Positions 24,395 through 30,912 of a stretch of DNA of 30,912 bases are shown piece by piece. A program made the position numbers and the translations under genes. The notes below the pieces were generated by a model. That model was not told where the DNA came from, did no database searches, and saw nothing but the letters and a program-made list of their open reading frames with translations. Numbering within the stretch: the stretch's first letter is position 1; each line of letters begins with the position of its first letter. The stretch spans positions 1 through 30,912 of the forward strand of contig JAEDCW010000019.1 of NCBI GenBank assembly GCA_016293975.1. Direction: 5' to 3'. Origin of the DNA: Clostridia bacterium. Its GTDB lineage: Bacteria > Bacillota > Clostridia > Christensenellales > CAG-138.

Positions 24395-24619
24395 ATGTCT
24401 TGCTTCAACAATAATTCCTGGACATGGATCATACTGTTCATACTTCTCTTCTCCGGCTGCGGCGATAGCTGCTGGGATTCCTGCGGTGATTGCGATTGTA
24501 TCTGGATCATCATCCTGATACTCCTGTTCTGCAACAATGGCTGCTGGGACGGTCCGCACACCGGCGGCAGATCAGGCTGCGGCTGCCAGAGCCCCTGCCA
24601 GAACCCCTGCGGTTGCTAA
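24395..24619 (+). CDS. Small cysteine-rich hydrophobic protein
   Basis: A 74-residue protein starting at ATG 24395, with GGAGG 7-8 bases upstream. I count 13 cysteines. Two hydrophobic stretches (TWIILFILLFSG and CIWIIILILLF) are separated by an acidic Cys-rich loop, and the C-terminus is Gly/Cys-rich (SGCGCQSPCQNPCGC). As I recall, similar short proteins with WIII-LLL-C patterns are frequent in spore-forming Clostridia and are usually annotated hypothetical. A membrane or spore-layer role is plausible, but no function is known to me. It is convergent with tsaD, 45 bp apart. Confidence 0.75.
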   Translation: MSCFNNNSWTWIILFILLFSGCGDSCWDSCGDCDCIWIIILILLFCNNGCWDGPHTGGRSGCGCQSPCQNPCGC

Positions 24620-24656
24620 TTTTCCAAAAGAGAATAAAGACCTTACGATAAGCAAA

Positions 24657-24674
24657 GGGAGGCATCAGCCTCCC
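24657..24674 (-). terminator. Terminator hairpin overlapping the tsaD stop
   Basis: GGGAGGC-ATCA-GCCTCCC, a perfect 7-bp stem spanning the tsaD stop codon; the minus strand continues TTTGCTT. Confidence 0.55.
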
Positions 24675-25747
24675 TGATTCTGTTTGTGTTCGGAGTATTC
24701 GCCGAAGTTCGCTATGCCGTCGAGCGAGAGCGTATCCCTAAAACCGTCTAAAAGAAGTCTGTAGCCCGCACATCCTATCATTGCGGCGTTGTCAGTGCAG
24801 TACTTCATCTCGGGACAGAAGAACTCGGCCTTGTGCTTCCTTGCGGCGTTGGCGAGTGCTTCTCTCAGCGCCATGTTTGCCGATACGCCGCCCGCGAGTA
24901 CGAGCTTGTCAAGTCCCGTCTGCTCAAGGCAGAGCATAGACTTGTTGACGAGAGTTTTAACAACAGCCTTTTGGAATGACGCCGCAAGGTCTGCCGAAGA
25001 AATGAGCTCGTTTTTCAGGTTGGCCTTGTGCTTGAGGTTGATTACGGCGGTCTTTAAGCCGGAGAAGCTGAAATCCGGATTGTCGCCCTCGTTGAATTCG
25101 CTATGAAGCGAGAACGCATCGGGGTTTCCCTCGCGAGCGAGAGCTTCAAGCGCAGGCCCCCCCGGATACGGAAGTCCAAGTACCCTGGCGACCTTGTCAA
25201 ACGCCTCTCCTGCCGCATCGTCTCGGGTGTGCCCTAAAAGCACGGTCCTGTTGCAGTCCTCGACTTTTAGTATGTGACTGTGTCCGCCGGAGGCAACGAG
25301 ACACACAAACGGGGGTTCAAGCTCTTTGTGGCTCAGGTAGTTTGCCGCTATGTGGCCGCTTAGGTGATCCACGCCGACTAACGGAATGTTAAGTCCGTAG
25401 GCGAGACCCTTAGCATAGCTTACACCTACAAGCAAAGCGCCGATAAGCCCCGGCCTGTTCGTTACCGCAATCGCATCTATGTCGAAGCGGGTTATTCCGG
25501 CCTTTTCTATGGCTTCGCGTACTACTTCGCCTATTCTTTCGACATGGCTTCGTGAGGCAAGCTCAGGCACAACTCCGCCGTATAGCTTGTGGGTCGGTAT
25601 CTGCGTGTGTACAGCCATGCTGCGAACATTTCTGCTCGAATCAAGTATCGCCGCCGCGGTCTCGTCGCAGGAGCTCTCAATAGACAGGAGTATGAAGCCG
25701 TCTTTAAGCGACTGAAGCTTTTTTTGCGCAATATCCTCGTACGGCAT
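24665..25747 (-). CDS. tsaD: tRNA N6-adenosine threonylcarbamoyltransferase TsaD
   Basis: A 360-residue ASKHA-fold enzyme that, with TsaB and TsaE, transfers the threonylcarbamoyl group to A37 of ANN-decoding tRNAs (t6A). Visible motifs: IESSCDETAAA (23-33), VVPELASRSH (59-68), the metal-binding HLSGH (His128, His132), LVASGGHSHIL, and DNAAMIGCAGY near the C-terminus. I chose ATG 25747 because GGGAGAG lies 6 bases upstream; a longer frame to 25912 would overlap the upstream gene by 166 bases. It shares one base with the stop of the upstream membrane-protein gene, so the two are co-translated. TsaB and TsaE are not in the window. Confidence 0.97.
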   Translation of the reverse strand: MPYEDIAQKKLQSLKDGFILLSIESSCDETAAAILDSSRNVRSMAVHTQIPTHKLYGGVVPELASRSHVERIGEVVREAIEKAGITRFDIDAIAVTNRPGLIGALLVGVSYAKGLAYGLNIPLVGVDHLSGHIAANYLSHKELEPPFVCLVASGGHSHILKVEDCNRTVLLGHTRDDAAGEAFDKVARVLGLPYPGGPALEALAREGNPDAFSLHSEFNEGDNPDFSFSGLKTAVINLKHKANLKNELISSADLAASFQKAVVKTLVNKSMLCLEQTGLDKLVLAGGVSANMALREALANAARKHKAEFFCPEMKYCTDNAAMIGCAGYRLLLDGFRDTLSLDGIANFGEYSEHKQNQGG

Positions 25748-26457
25748 CAGGCACTCTCCCTCTTTTTTGCGCGCGACTTGATTATTATCGCAACAACCAA
25801 CAGTACAGCCGCCGCGACTAAGAACACCATCGCAAACTCGGCAATTATGGTCGAAAAGAACTCCGACGGAAGCATATTTATCATGCGGCTCGTGCGCGGG
25901 TCGAGCAGCCATAGATTGTTATTGAAAAACAGCATGTGAAACTGTATCCAGAAAGAGTTGAAGTCGATTATCGCCCAAACAGCTAATATGCCGCCTATTG
26001 CGCCGAGTACGCTTATGCCGTTTATGTACCCACGCGAGAGTGTGAGCGGAGTTTTGCGTTTTTCAATGAGTGTAATGCAGAGTATGACCGCCGCCGCAAC
26101 GCCGAAGCAAGTGTACGATACCGTCCGCCAAGCGAGATAGAGCCGTTTTACGTCGACCATGTGCGCAGTCTCGCGCTCGTTGAACATCTCCGTCTCCCCG
26201 CCGAATACCTCTACCGTCAGCTTAATGTCATCGCGCTTGTCCTCCATATAGTCCACGAGCACCATCAGCGAATCGAGTACGTCCTCGTCGCTCATGCCCA
26301 TGCTCGCGGCAATGCCCAATTTCTCGTACTGCGCCCTGTTGCGCGCCTCATTGCCCATCACCAAGCGCAGGGACGTGAACAGCATCGCAATAAGCAGGCA
26401 GAATGCACCTATTGAAGCGAGAACCGTATTGAATCTGTTATGCTTTGATATAGCCAA
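25747..26457 (-). CDS. TIGR01906/DUF1461 integral membrane protein
   Basis: A protein of about 236 residues with an N-terminal membrane helix (VLASIGAFCLLIAMLF), an extracytoplasmic loop containing FNERETAHMVDVKRLY, and three further helices. It also has the family signature FFNNNLWLLDPRTSRMINMLPSEFF. The function of TIGR01906 proteins is unknown. The start is uncertain: TTG 26457 is favoured because GAGAGGT lies 6 bases upstream; an in-frame TTG at 26472 has no good site. A consensus promoter lies about 90 bp upstream, and the gene is coupled to tsaD by a one-base overlap. Confidence 0.88.
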   Translation of the reverse strand: MAISKHNRFNTVLASIGAFCLLIAMLFTSLRLVMGNEARNRAQYEKLGIAASMGMSDEDVLDSLMVLVDYMEDKRDDIKLTVEVFGGETEMFNERETAHMVDVKRLYLAWRTVSYTCFGVAAAVILCITLIEKRKTPLTLSRGYINGISVLGAIGGILAVWAIIDFNSFWIQFHMLFFNNNLWLLDPRTSRMINMLPSEFFSTIIAEFAMVFLVAAAVLLVVAIIIKSRAKKRESA

Positions 26458-26544
26458 GTTTTTACCTCTCAAATCAATTTGCCCGAGGCTTCCACAATAA
26501 AAAGCAAATAAAAGCGGCTCGTTTCGGGCTTATTTCTTATGCCA

Positions 26545-26573
26545 AGTATAAGTAATTTTGTGTTCACGGTCAA
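26545..26573 (-). promoter_or_regulatory. sigma-A promoter of the TIGR01906-tsaD operon
   Basis: Minus strand TTGACC (26568-26573), 17-bp spacer, TATACT (26545-26550). Confidence 0.7.
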
Positions 26574-26640
26574 TTACACTTTTGTTGCGGCTTTTGTGCA
26601 TTGGTTTAGGGGTATTCAATACGCCGGGCGCAAAACAAAA

Positions 26641-26667
26641 TCCCTCGGAAGTTCTACCTCGGAGGGA
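26641..26667 (-). terminator. Terminator of plsY
   Basis: Minus strand TCCCTC...GAGGGA with additional inner pairing, followed by TTTTGTTTTG; 18 bp after the plsY stop. T-rich sequence on the plus side suggests it might work both ways. Confidence 0.65.
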
Positions 26668-26684
26668 GTTGTTTTAATTCTTAT

Positions 26685-27326
26685 TTACAGATAGCGATTG
26701 CTCTGCTCGTCTTCGGGATGAGTACTAACTCTGTTTTTGCCGCAGCCACGCAAACCTATCTCTGTTCCGTCCTTGAGCCTCCTTATGTTTTCAGAGTGCC
26801 TGCAGAATATCAATATCGAGCAAGCCAGTATTGCAAAAAACGTTATACATTCGTTTGTAAGGAACAGGACAACTATCGGGAAAGAGCCGATAACAATAAA
26901 CGTGCCCACGACCATATGATCAGTTATCAGCGTGGCCGCGGCGACTATCGCCACACAAGCCAAAAATACTATCCAGTTGTATGCGAGCACTACTCCCATG
27001 AATGCCGCAAAGCCCTTGCCGCCCCTAAAGCGCAGCGTTGCAGGGAAAACGTTTCCGACGAGACAGCCCGTAGCCGCCACTGCCATTATGTATGACGTAT
27101 CCGCAAATATCCTTCCGGCGAAGTATACGACCGCCGCAGTCTTGAGTATGTCTATCGCGCCTACGAGCACTCCCCATGCAGGCCCGAGGGTTATAAAGGC
27201 GTTTGAAGTGCCGGGATTTTTTGAGCCGACAGTGCGGATGTCGAAACCCTTTGCCCTCGCTATCAGATAAGCACTGTTTATACAGCACACGAGATAGCCT
27301 GTTACGAATACTATAGCGTAATTCAT
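26685..27326 (-). CDS. plsY: Glycerol-3-phosphate acyltransferase PlsY
   Basis: A 213-residue membrane enzyme that uses acyl-phosphate to acylate glycerol-3-phosphate, the first step of phospholipid synthesis. Three conserved loops are recognisable: GSKNPGTSN (34-42), GNVFPATLRFRGGKGFAAF (91-109) and ENIRRLKDGTE near the C-terminus. The first loop differs from the common GSGNIGATN form, suggesting a divergent or second PlsY. The C-terminus continues with a charged tail. ATG 27326 has GGAGATG 4-5 bases upstream; upstream in-frame ATGs overlap the promoter (TTGTAC-17-TATAAT). It is a single-gene unit with a terminator. Confidence 0.92.
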   Translation of the reverse strand: MNYAIVFVTGYLVCCINSAYLIARAKGFDIRTVGSKNPGTSNAFITLGPAWGVLVGAIDILKTAAVVYFAGRIFADTSYIMAVAATGCLVGNVFPATLRFRGGKGFAAFMGVVLAYNWIVFLACVAIVAAATLITDHMVVGTFIVIGSFPIVVLFLTNECITFFAILACSILIFCRHSENIRRLKDGTEIGLRGCGKNRVSTHPEDEQSNRYL

Positions 27327-27353
27327 GTCGCATCTCCTAACCGTATATATTGA

Positions 27354-27382
27354 ATTATACATAGTTTCAGCAGTCTGTACAA
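27354..27382 (-). promoter_or_regulatory. sigma-A promoter of plsY
   Basis: Minus strand TTGTAC (27377-27382), 17-bp spacer, TATAAT (27354-27359), 27 bp from the ATG. Confidence 0.65.
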
Positions 27383-27499
27383 TGCAATTCCTGTTATTCA
27401 ATATGCTATGTTTGCACTGACGGTTTTATGTGATGCTAAAATACGGCACTGTTTGCCCGACTTCTCTTATAAACCCTCGAAACAGCTCAAATGCCGGCT

Positions 27500-27601
27500 T
27501 TATTTCCCGGGGAATAATTTGTATATGATTAGATATAAATCGACAGGAAATACCATTGCCTTTTTTGTGCCGTCTTTAGTATCTATATGCGGAATTTGAA
27601 A
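27500..27601 (-). other. Short coding-like remnant beyond the dam pseudogene
   Basis: In a frame shifted by one base relative to the methyltransferase, the minus strand reads IPHIDTKDGTKKAMVFPVDL followed by YLIIYKLFPGK and a stop at 27500-27502. The DG-KKA-V-P-Y pattern resembles the start of Phd/RelB-type antitoxins, but it has no start codon with a ribosome site. It could be a gene fragment or chance. Confidence 0.2.
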
Positions 27602-28298
27602 GCAGAAACTTTATTCCGCGCTGTGTGAGTTCATCACAACAACGCTTTAAGCGAATTTACTCGTCCCGGTTAAATCCAGCTTTATTATAGCCGGTGAAAC
27701 TCGCCGTATCAGAGATAGGATTATAAGGCGGATCAAGATACACAAATCCACCTTTTCCAATTCGGCTAAGAGTTTCAGAAAAAACTTCGCTATAAAATGT
27801 AATACTGCTTGCGTTAAAGTATTTGCTTACTGCTCTTAACACGGGTTCATTTACAATATTTGGGTTTTTGTAATGCCCAAACGGAGAATTAAACTCTCCG
27901 GAAGAGTTTACTCTGAACAACCCATTGAAGCAAGTTTTATTCAAGTAAATCAGCCTGGAAGCCTTTTCAATTCTTGATAGGGCCTGATAGCTTGTCTTAT
28001 CCCTGTCCATATCTTGTACGGCATAAAAATACTCAGTTGTGTTTTCGTGTTTTTTCAGCGATTCAATCAACGCCTCAACATCGTCTCGAATAACTTCATA
28101 TGCCGTGATAAGATCGATATTCAAATCACTAACTATTGCCTTTGACGGCTGAATAGAAAACAGGACAGCTCCGCCGCCTAAAAATGGCTAACAGTAGGTA
28201 GTAAAATGCTTGGGAAGCAAAGGGATTATCTCATCCAAAAGCTGGCGCTTACCGCCAACCCATTTTACAAACGGAATGACCAGTTTATTCTTCACCAT
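27576..28298 (-). pseudogene. Dam-type adenine methyltransferase (MT-D12), broken by two nonsense codons
   Basis: From ATG 28298, which has GGGAGGT 6 bases upstream, the frame reads KNKLVIPFVKWVGGKRQLLD and HFTTYC, then TAG at 28188-28190. It resumes in the same frame with PFLGGGAVLF (the AdoMet motif), SDLNIDLITAYEVI and the catalytic DPPYN motif (GFVYLDPPYNPIS). A second stop, TAA at 27657-27659, interrupts RDE*IRLK, after which KFLLSNSA still follows before homology is lost and a stop occurs at 27576. The TAG replaces the normally conserved Glu (GAG) and the TAA probably a Gln (CAA), each a single substitution. The distal C-terminus is missing. AT-rich composition unlike its neighbours suggests acquisition from a phage or mobile element. 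No cognate endonuclease is present. Confidence 0.9.
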
Positions 28299-28440
28299 TA
28301 TTTACACCTCCCTCGCAGATAGTCCCATGTTTATATGTCCATACTTTTTGAAATAACATTTTCATTCCAAAAAGTTTACGTTTTACAGTTTATTATAATC
28401 AAAAACTATTCATAAATTTATCCCTTTCACGAACATATAA

Positions 28441-28468
28441 AAGTGCAACCGCCTTTCCGATTGCACTT
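28441..28468 (-). terminator. Terminator of the LytTR-DUF3021 operon
   Basis: AAGTGCAA (28441-28448) pairs with TTGCACTT (28461-28468); on the minus strand it is followed by TTATATG. Perfect 8-bp stem, 25 bp after the DUF3021 stop. Confidence 0.7.
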
Positions 28469-28492
28469 GTCTGCATTCGTTGCATTAAAGCG

Positions 28493-28921
28493 TTATTCGC
28501 TTTGCTGCTTTTCTTTTATCTTTTCGTTGAGGCGCTTTGCTTCTGCGGAGGTCTTAATACAGGTGGCGGCCCAGACAGCGAAGGCTACGGCTGTCTCTAT
28601 TGCCAACGTTATAAGCACCGCAGGCAAGCCGCTTTCGACCGGCAGCCAACCGCCAAGCACGGAAGCCGCCATCATCACAAGACAACCTGTTCCCATGTGA
28701 ATAAGTACCTTCAGCGATAAACGCAGTTCCGTATTATAGATCATCGACGGAATTCCGAAGCCTATGCCTATCAGTACAGCGGCCGCGCCTACTCTTGCCA
28801 TACCATAGCCGCTCGCAAACTTTTCGGGTCCGTTTATCAAACCGATTATTATGTACATTATCAGATTTATTACCGCGGACAGTTGGATACCTTTCCATGC
28901 CGCATTTATAGCTCTTTTCAT
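28493..28921 (-). CDS. DUF3021 membrane protein, partner of LytTR regulator
   Basis: A 142-residue protein with four hydrophobic helices and a charged C-terminal tail (KTSAEAKRLNEKIKEKQQ), matching DUF3021. Such proteins are habitually encoded next to a stand-alone LytTR regulator and, in characterised LytTR regulatory systems, the membrane partner inhibits the DNA-binding protein. The start ATG 28921 is 13 bp after the LytTR stop, with GGAGGT upstream. Its ligand is unknown. Confidence 0.88.
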   Translation of the reverse strand: MKRAINAAWKGIQLSAVINLIMYIIIGLINGPEKFASGYGMARVGAAAVLIGIGFGIPSMIYNTELRLSLKVLIHMGTGCLVMMAASVLGGWLPVESGLPAVLITLAIETAVAFAVWAATCIKTSAEAKRLNEKIKEKQQSE

Positions 28922-28934
28922 GTCGCTTACCTCC

Positions 28935-29372
28935 TTACAGTCCCAGGTATTTTTTGAAAGAGGGCAGATACTTCCGTGAAATGTACTCCTTGCATCCGTT
29001 CTTTAATACGAGAAGCATCAGTCCGCCCAAAGTCGGTTCAACGCAGGCGATTCGGTGCAGATTGATGAGCGCCGATTTGGATATCTTCATAAACCCTTCT
29101 CCGAGCATCGTCTCAAACTCATACAGCCGCTTTCCCCCGTCGTATTGCTTACTCTCCGTGTAAACGATCGTCCTTCCGTCCTCTATCCTCACCATATAGA
29201 TCTCGTCGGGACGAAGTACGACTATGCGCCCGTTGTCGAGTCCGGTTATTACGCCTTGGGTCTCTCCCTCAATAAGCCCTGCGACATGGCGTATACTCGG
29301 GGTTATCTCCGATGCGTATATGACGGCATATGGCTCTTTAGCCGCATCTGTCAACATTATTTCGACTTTCAC
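28935..29372 (-). CDS. Stand-alone LytTR-family transcriptional regulator
   Basis: A 145-residue protein without a receiver domain. The N-terminal half (KVEIMLTDAAKEPYAVIYAS) is followed by a LytTR DNA-binding domain at about 50-145: VLRPDEIYMVRIEDGRTIVY, LYEFETMLGEGFMKISKSALINL, HRIACVEP and SRKYLPSFKKYLGL. I chose GTG 29372 because GAGAGGTG lies 7 bases upstream; the longer frame to 29519 is not supported. It is paired with DUF3021 downstream in the manner of LytTR regulatory systems, which are typically autoregulated through direct repeats upstream; I did not identify a clear repeat pair there. Confidence 0.92.
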   Translation of the reverse strand: MKVEIMLTDAAKEPYAVIYASEITPSIRHVAGLIEGETQGVITGLDNGRIVVLRPDEIYMVRIEDGRTIVYTESKQYDGGKRLYEFETMLGEGFMKISKSALINLHRIACVEPTLGGLMLLVLKNGCKEYISRKYLPSFKKYLGL

Positions 29373-29525
29373 TCGTATCACCTCTCTTTTACGGTATATT
29401 ACATGGTTATAGGGCGTTTCGTCAGCATTTTTTAAGCAAGCGGCGGATTTTTGCGCGTAAGATGCATTTTCCCGAATGTGTATTTTCGGAAACGCCCCGA
29501 TTGCTTGTGCCATCGACATAAAGCA

Positions 29526-29555
29526 ACGGGCACCCGGTTTATTCCGAATACCCGT
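29526..29555 (-). terminator. Possible terminator after dnaN
   Basis: ACGGG...CCCGT with an inner CGG/CCG pairing and a large internal loop, followed by TGCTTTATG on the minus strand. Weak T tract. Confidence 0.35.
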
Positions 29556-29587
29556 AATATCAAATTGCTTTGTCAGAGCAAACGCTC

Positions 29588-30688
29588 CTATCTCGACCTC
29601 ACCGGCATGACGAGATAGTAGTAAGCATCGCCTTCGACGGGGCGAATTACGCAGTGGCTTACGCTCGAAGTCATGTCAAACAGAACCTCTTCGTCGTCCA
29701 AGTTCCTCAATACGTCGATTATGTACCGCGCTTTGAAGGCAATCTCTATCGGACCGCCGAACATCTCGACCATGTGGTCTTCGTCTATTCCGCCTATCTG
29801 ACTGCTCGCGGTTATGTTCAGCACGTCGTCGGCAAAGCGCATATTTACGTCGTCGCCTCCGCTGTCGCGAGACATGAGCGCCGCACGCTCAACGGCTTCG
29901 AGAAGCTCGTTTCTGTTGAGCCTTACCCTCGTCTTGTAGTCGCTCGTGATAACGTGGTCGTACTTAATGAACTTCATATCTATGAGCCTTGTAACGAGCC
30001 TCGTGTGCCCGAGGTCTATCATGGCGTGTGAGTCCGAAAGCACTATATTGAGCTTTTCGTCCCTGTCGTCTATTACGCGGGCAAATTCGTTGAGCGACTT
30101 TACAGGCACGATCACGCTCTTTGAAGCCTCTACGGGCGAATTCAGCTTCTCTTGGCGTATAGCCAATCTGAAGCCGTCGAGCGCGACCATCTTCAGTCTG
30201 TCGTACTGCGCTTCAAATAAAACGCCCGTAAGCATGGGCTTCGAATCGTCCTGAGCTGTTGCGAATGAGCACTGGCGTATCATCTTCTTGAATGCCGCGC
30301 CTTCTATCGAGAGCGTTATCGGGTCTCCGATTTTCGGCATCTGCGGATAGTCGGCGGAGGAGCTTGTCTGCAATGTCGTCTTTACCTTGCCCGACGTTAT
30401 TAGCACGGAGTTTTTCTGCGTTGAGAAAGTGATAGATTCTCCGGGCAGCTTCCTCGATATGTCGGAAAAGAGCTTTCCGGGTATGACTACCGAGCCTTCT
30501 TCCGTTACCTCAGCAGGAATTATGACCTCGATTCTAAGCGAGAGGTCCGTACATACTAGCATCAGCTCAGAGCCTTCCGCACGTACGTATATGCCGTCGA
30601 GTATGGGCATGAGCTTATTTTGTGACAAAGCCCTTATAGCGACGGATAAACCTTCATTTAGATCGATAGTATTAACGGTGAACTTCAT
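29588..30688 (-). CDS. dnaN: DNA polymerase III beta subunit (sliding clamp)
   Basis: A 366-residue clamp of the normal length. Typical features: MKFTVNTIDLNEGL start, ALSQNKLMPILDGIYV, the GRPL-like region QQ-type loop ISRKLPGESITFS, SCSF-type FKKMIRQCSFATAQDD, MLTGVLFE, DGFRLAIR, and the C-terminal VMPVRSR, close to the canonical MPVRL end. It forms a ring dimer that tethers polymerase and other partners to DNA. ATG 30688 has AGGAGG 4-5 bases upstream; an in-frame ATG five codons earlier overlaps that site. The next gene upstream is expected to be dnaA, outside the window; here only its intergenic region is seen. Confidence 0.98.
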   Translation of the reverse strand: MKFTVNTIDLNEGLSVAIRALSQNKLMPILDGIYVRAEGSELMLVCTDLSLRIEVIIPAEVTEEGSVVIPGKLFSDISRKLPGESITFSTQKNSVLITSGKVKTTLQTSSSADYPQMPKIGDPITLSIEGAAFKKMIRQCSFATAQDDSKPMLTGVLFEAQYDRLKMVALDGFRLAIRQEKLNSPVEASKSVIVPVKSLNEFARVIDDRDEKLNIVLSDSHAMIDLGHTRLVTRLIDMKFIKYDHVITSDYKTRVRLNRNELLEAVERAALMSRDSGGDDVNMRFADDVLNITASSQIGGIDEDHMVEMFGGPIEIAFKARYIIDVLRNLDDEEVLFDMTSSVSHCVIRPVEGDAYYYLVMPVRSR

Positions 30689-30912
30689 AGCTCCTCCTAT
30701 CATATGATTATATTTATCATTATTTTAGTATTATTAGTAATAATGCTGTAAGTTCTGTGGATATCGCTCCCGAAGCCGGAGTAAATCGGGCTTTGGAGTG
30801 TTGAAAACGATGAGGATAACACCATACCTTTTTCAACATTTGCCACACTGTCCATATTTTGCACAGCGCTCCACAATGCTGTTATAAACATATGTGGAAA
30901 ATGTGTGCAAAG
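30689..30912. other. oriC: Origin of replication region (oriC) upstream of dnaN, partial
   Basis: Several DnaA-box-like 9-mers, each one mismatch from TTATNCACA: 30756-30764 (minus strand ATATCCACA), 30857-30865 (TTTTGCACA), 30882-30890 (TTATAAACA) and 30893-30901 (minus strand TTTTCCACA). Next to the first box on the minus strand comes a triplet tract ATTATTACTAATAATACTA (30729-30747), then an AT-rich stretch up to dnaN, in the order box, spacer, DnaA-trio, AT-rich element known from Bacillus oriC. The region is cut by the window edge, so box count and the dnaA gene cannot be confirmed. Confidence 0.7.

Noticed and set aside
27657..28190. Recoding (stop reassignment) to explain TAG and TAA in the methyltransferase
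   Set aside because: All other genes in the window use TAA, TAG or TGA as ordinary stops, so mutation is the simpler explanation.

Overview
This looks like an origin-proximal chromosome segment of an uncultured, endospore-forming Bacillota (class Clostridia), with intermediate GC. Evidence: dnaN followed at the right edge by a DnaA-box/AT-rich region; parA (soj) and parB (spo0J) at the left edge; three good parS sites between them; spo0A and a SpoIID-domain protein; and strong AGGAGG-type ribosome sites. Species cannot be named from the sequence. Most genes are on the minus strand, which is the leading strand if replication starts near base 30,900 and runs leftward.

Layout, left to right. 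1-1278: parB (cut by the edge) and parA. 1468-2796: cysteine-rich unknown protein, divergent from parA. 2905-3147: DUF3795-type mini-protein. 3421-5439: UMF1-type MFS transporter and ECF transporter S component (plus strand). 5553-6344: carboxylesterase. 7146-11331: likely four-gene operon, aminotransferase - tyrS - yigZ - ilvE. 11735-13021: SpoIID + NlpC/P60 + peptidoglycan-binding fusion. 14255-15055: spo0A. 15831-16046: candidate small RNA with its own promoter and terminator. 16499-18897: M32 carboxypeptidase and azoreductase. 19126-22238: parS cluster either side of a tandem AAA+ protein. 22348-23706: K+ transporter TrkH/KtrB. 24395-24619: 74-residue cysteine-rich membrane mini-protein. 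24665-26457: TIGR01906-type membrane protein and tsaD. 26685-27326: plsY. 27576-28298: dam-type methyltransferase pseudogene with two nonsense codons. 28493-29372: LytTR regulator with DUF3021 protein. 29588-30688: dnaN, then origin region to 30912.

The large intergenic gaps are mostly filled by a GC-rich composite repeat built from recurring modules: a palindrome of the CCCCCTTCCC...GGGAAGGGGG type, a GGGGCGAAGCCCC hairpin, and a module resembling CCGAACTGCGCCCTGCACCCGTA split over its copies. Copies left of 15.6 kb lie in one orientation and those right of 19.2 kb in the other.

Functional themes: replication and segregation (dnaN, oriC, parABS); sporulation and envelope (spo0A, SpoIID fusion, plsY, cysteine-rich proteins); amino-acid and translation functions (ilvE, aminotransferase, tyrS, tsaD); and transport. 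The least explained parts are the repeat family, the small RNA candidate, the cysteine-rich gene beside parA, the SpoIID fusion without a signal peptide, and the AAA+ protein with a degenerate first domain. No complete novel defence or mobile system is visible.
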